DNA from: Omnitrophica bacterium RBG_13_46_9 | Lineage (GTDB): Bacteria > Omnitrophota > Gorgyraeia > JABMRN01 > RBG-13-46-9 | DNA: 6,090 nucleotides | Assembly: GCA_001804045.1 (NCBI GenBank) | Contig: MHFD01000011.1 | Span: 1 to 6,090, forward strand | Reading direction: 5' to 3' | Shown: one piece after another, positions 5,775 through 6,090 of the stretch | Layout: each line of letters opens with the position of its first letter | How positions within the stretch are numbered: the first letter of the stretch is position 1 | Position numbers and translations under genes: made by a program | Notes under the pieces: model-generated | Databases searched by the model: none | What the model saw: the letters and a program-made list of their open reading frames with translations, nothing else | What the model was told of the DNA's origin: nothing

Positions 5775-6090
5775 ATGGATACGGACGACAAAATATTAGA
5801 GCTCTTCAAAAGGGATGAGAATAATTTTCTTTCGGGCGAGGAAATAAGCCGCTCTTTAGGCATTTCCAGACAAGCGCTGTGGAAGCATATTGAAAAGCTG
5901 AGAGAGACAGGTTACATAATAGAGGCAGTGCCCCATCTCGGTTATAAATTGCTTCAGATCCCGGATAAAATACTCGTTCCCGAGATAAGGTGGAATCTGA
6001 ATACAGATATTATGGGTAAGGAAATACATTTCTACGAGACCGTGGGTTCGACGAATGACATAGCTTATGAGCTGGCACAGAAAGGGGCAC
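5775..6090 (+). CDS. birA: Biotin protein ligase / biotin operon repressor, N-terminal part (3' end outside window)
   Basis: Activates biotin to biotinyl-AMP and attaches it to biotin-dependent carboxylases. Forms with an N-terminal DNA-binding domain also repress biotin genes. The visible 105 residues start at ATG 5775 and have the winged helix-turn-helix of the two-function class: LSGEEISRSLGISRQALWKH (19-38), then IEKLRETGYIIEAVPHLGYKL with the wing at HLGYKL (54-59). The catalytic domain begins near residue 75 with the typical FYETVGSTND block (87-95, roughly). The GRGRxGR biotinyl-AMP loop and the C-terminal SH3-like domain are beyond the window edge. ATG 5764 is in another frame and closes quickly. 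Only a weak GAG precedes the start. The 92-base gap to uvrB allows a separate promoter, though none is evident. Confidence 0.95.
   Translation, partial: MDTDDKILELFKRDENNFLSGEEISRSLGISRQALWKHIEKLRETGYIIEAVPHLGYKLLQIPDKILVPEIRWNLNTDIMGKEIHFYETVGSTNDIAYELAQKGA

Overview
The window reads as an ordinary bacterial housekeeping stretch, with every gene on the + strand. In order it holds the 3' two-thirds of valS (valyl-tRNA synthetase), a RsuA/RluB-type pseudouridine synthase, nadC (quinolinate phosphoribosyltransferase), an unrecognised 78-residue single-pass membrane protein, uvrB (excinuclease subunit B) and the 5' part of birA (biotin protein ligase/repressor). Gaps are 54, 37 (or 16), 3, 6 and 92 bases. 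The block from nadC through uvrB is therefore almost certainly co-transcribed, and the whole window could be one long unit. The gene products serve translation (charging tRNA-Val, rRNA modification), NAD synthesis, nucleotide excision repair and biotin attachment. No shared pathway links them, so this looks like a housekeeping operon rather than a dedicated system.

The composition is moderate in GC, and Shine-Dalgarno sequences are absent or weak before most genes. Together with 7-base short tandem repeats spread into coding DNA, this suggests an uncultivated Gram-negative-type lineage, for example Omnitrophota or a planctomycete/deltaproteobacterial relative. That placement is an impression from sequence style, not a demonstrated assignment.

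The most unusual content is inside valS. Two in-frame insertions, about 26 and 44 codons, interrupt otherwise well conserved sequence in two loops of the zinc-knuckle/catalytic region. Both contain tandem 7-base repeats: AAATCCG-type at 235-297 and CAGCCAT-type at 438-469. The second also carries a compound palindromic module at 493-546 flanked by an 11-base imperfect direct repeat. Degenerate heptamers resembling the second type also occur just after uvrB. I see no CRISPR array, transposase, tRNA or rRNA gene, and no clearly new multi-gene system.
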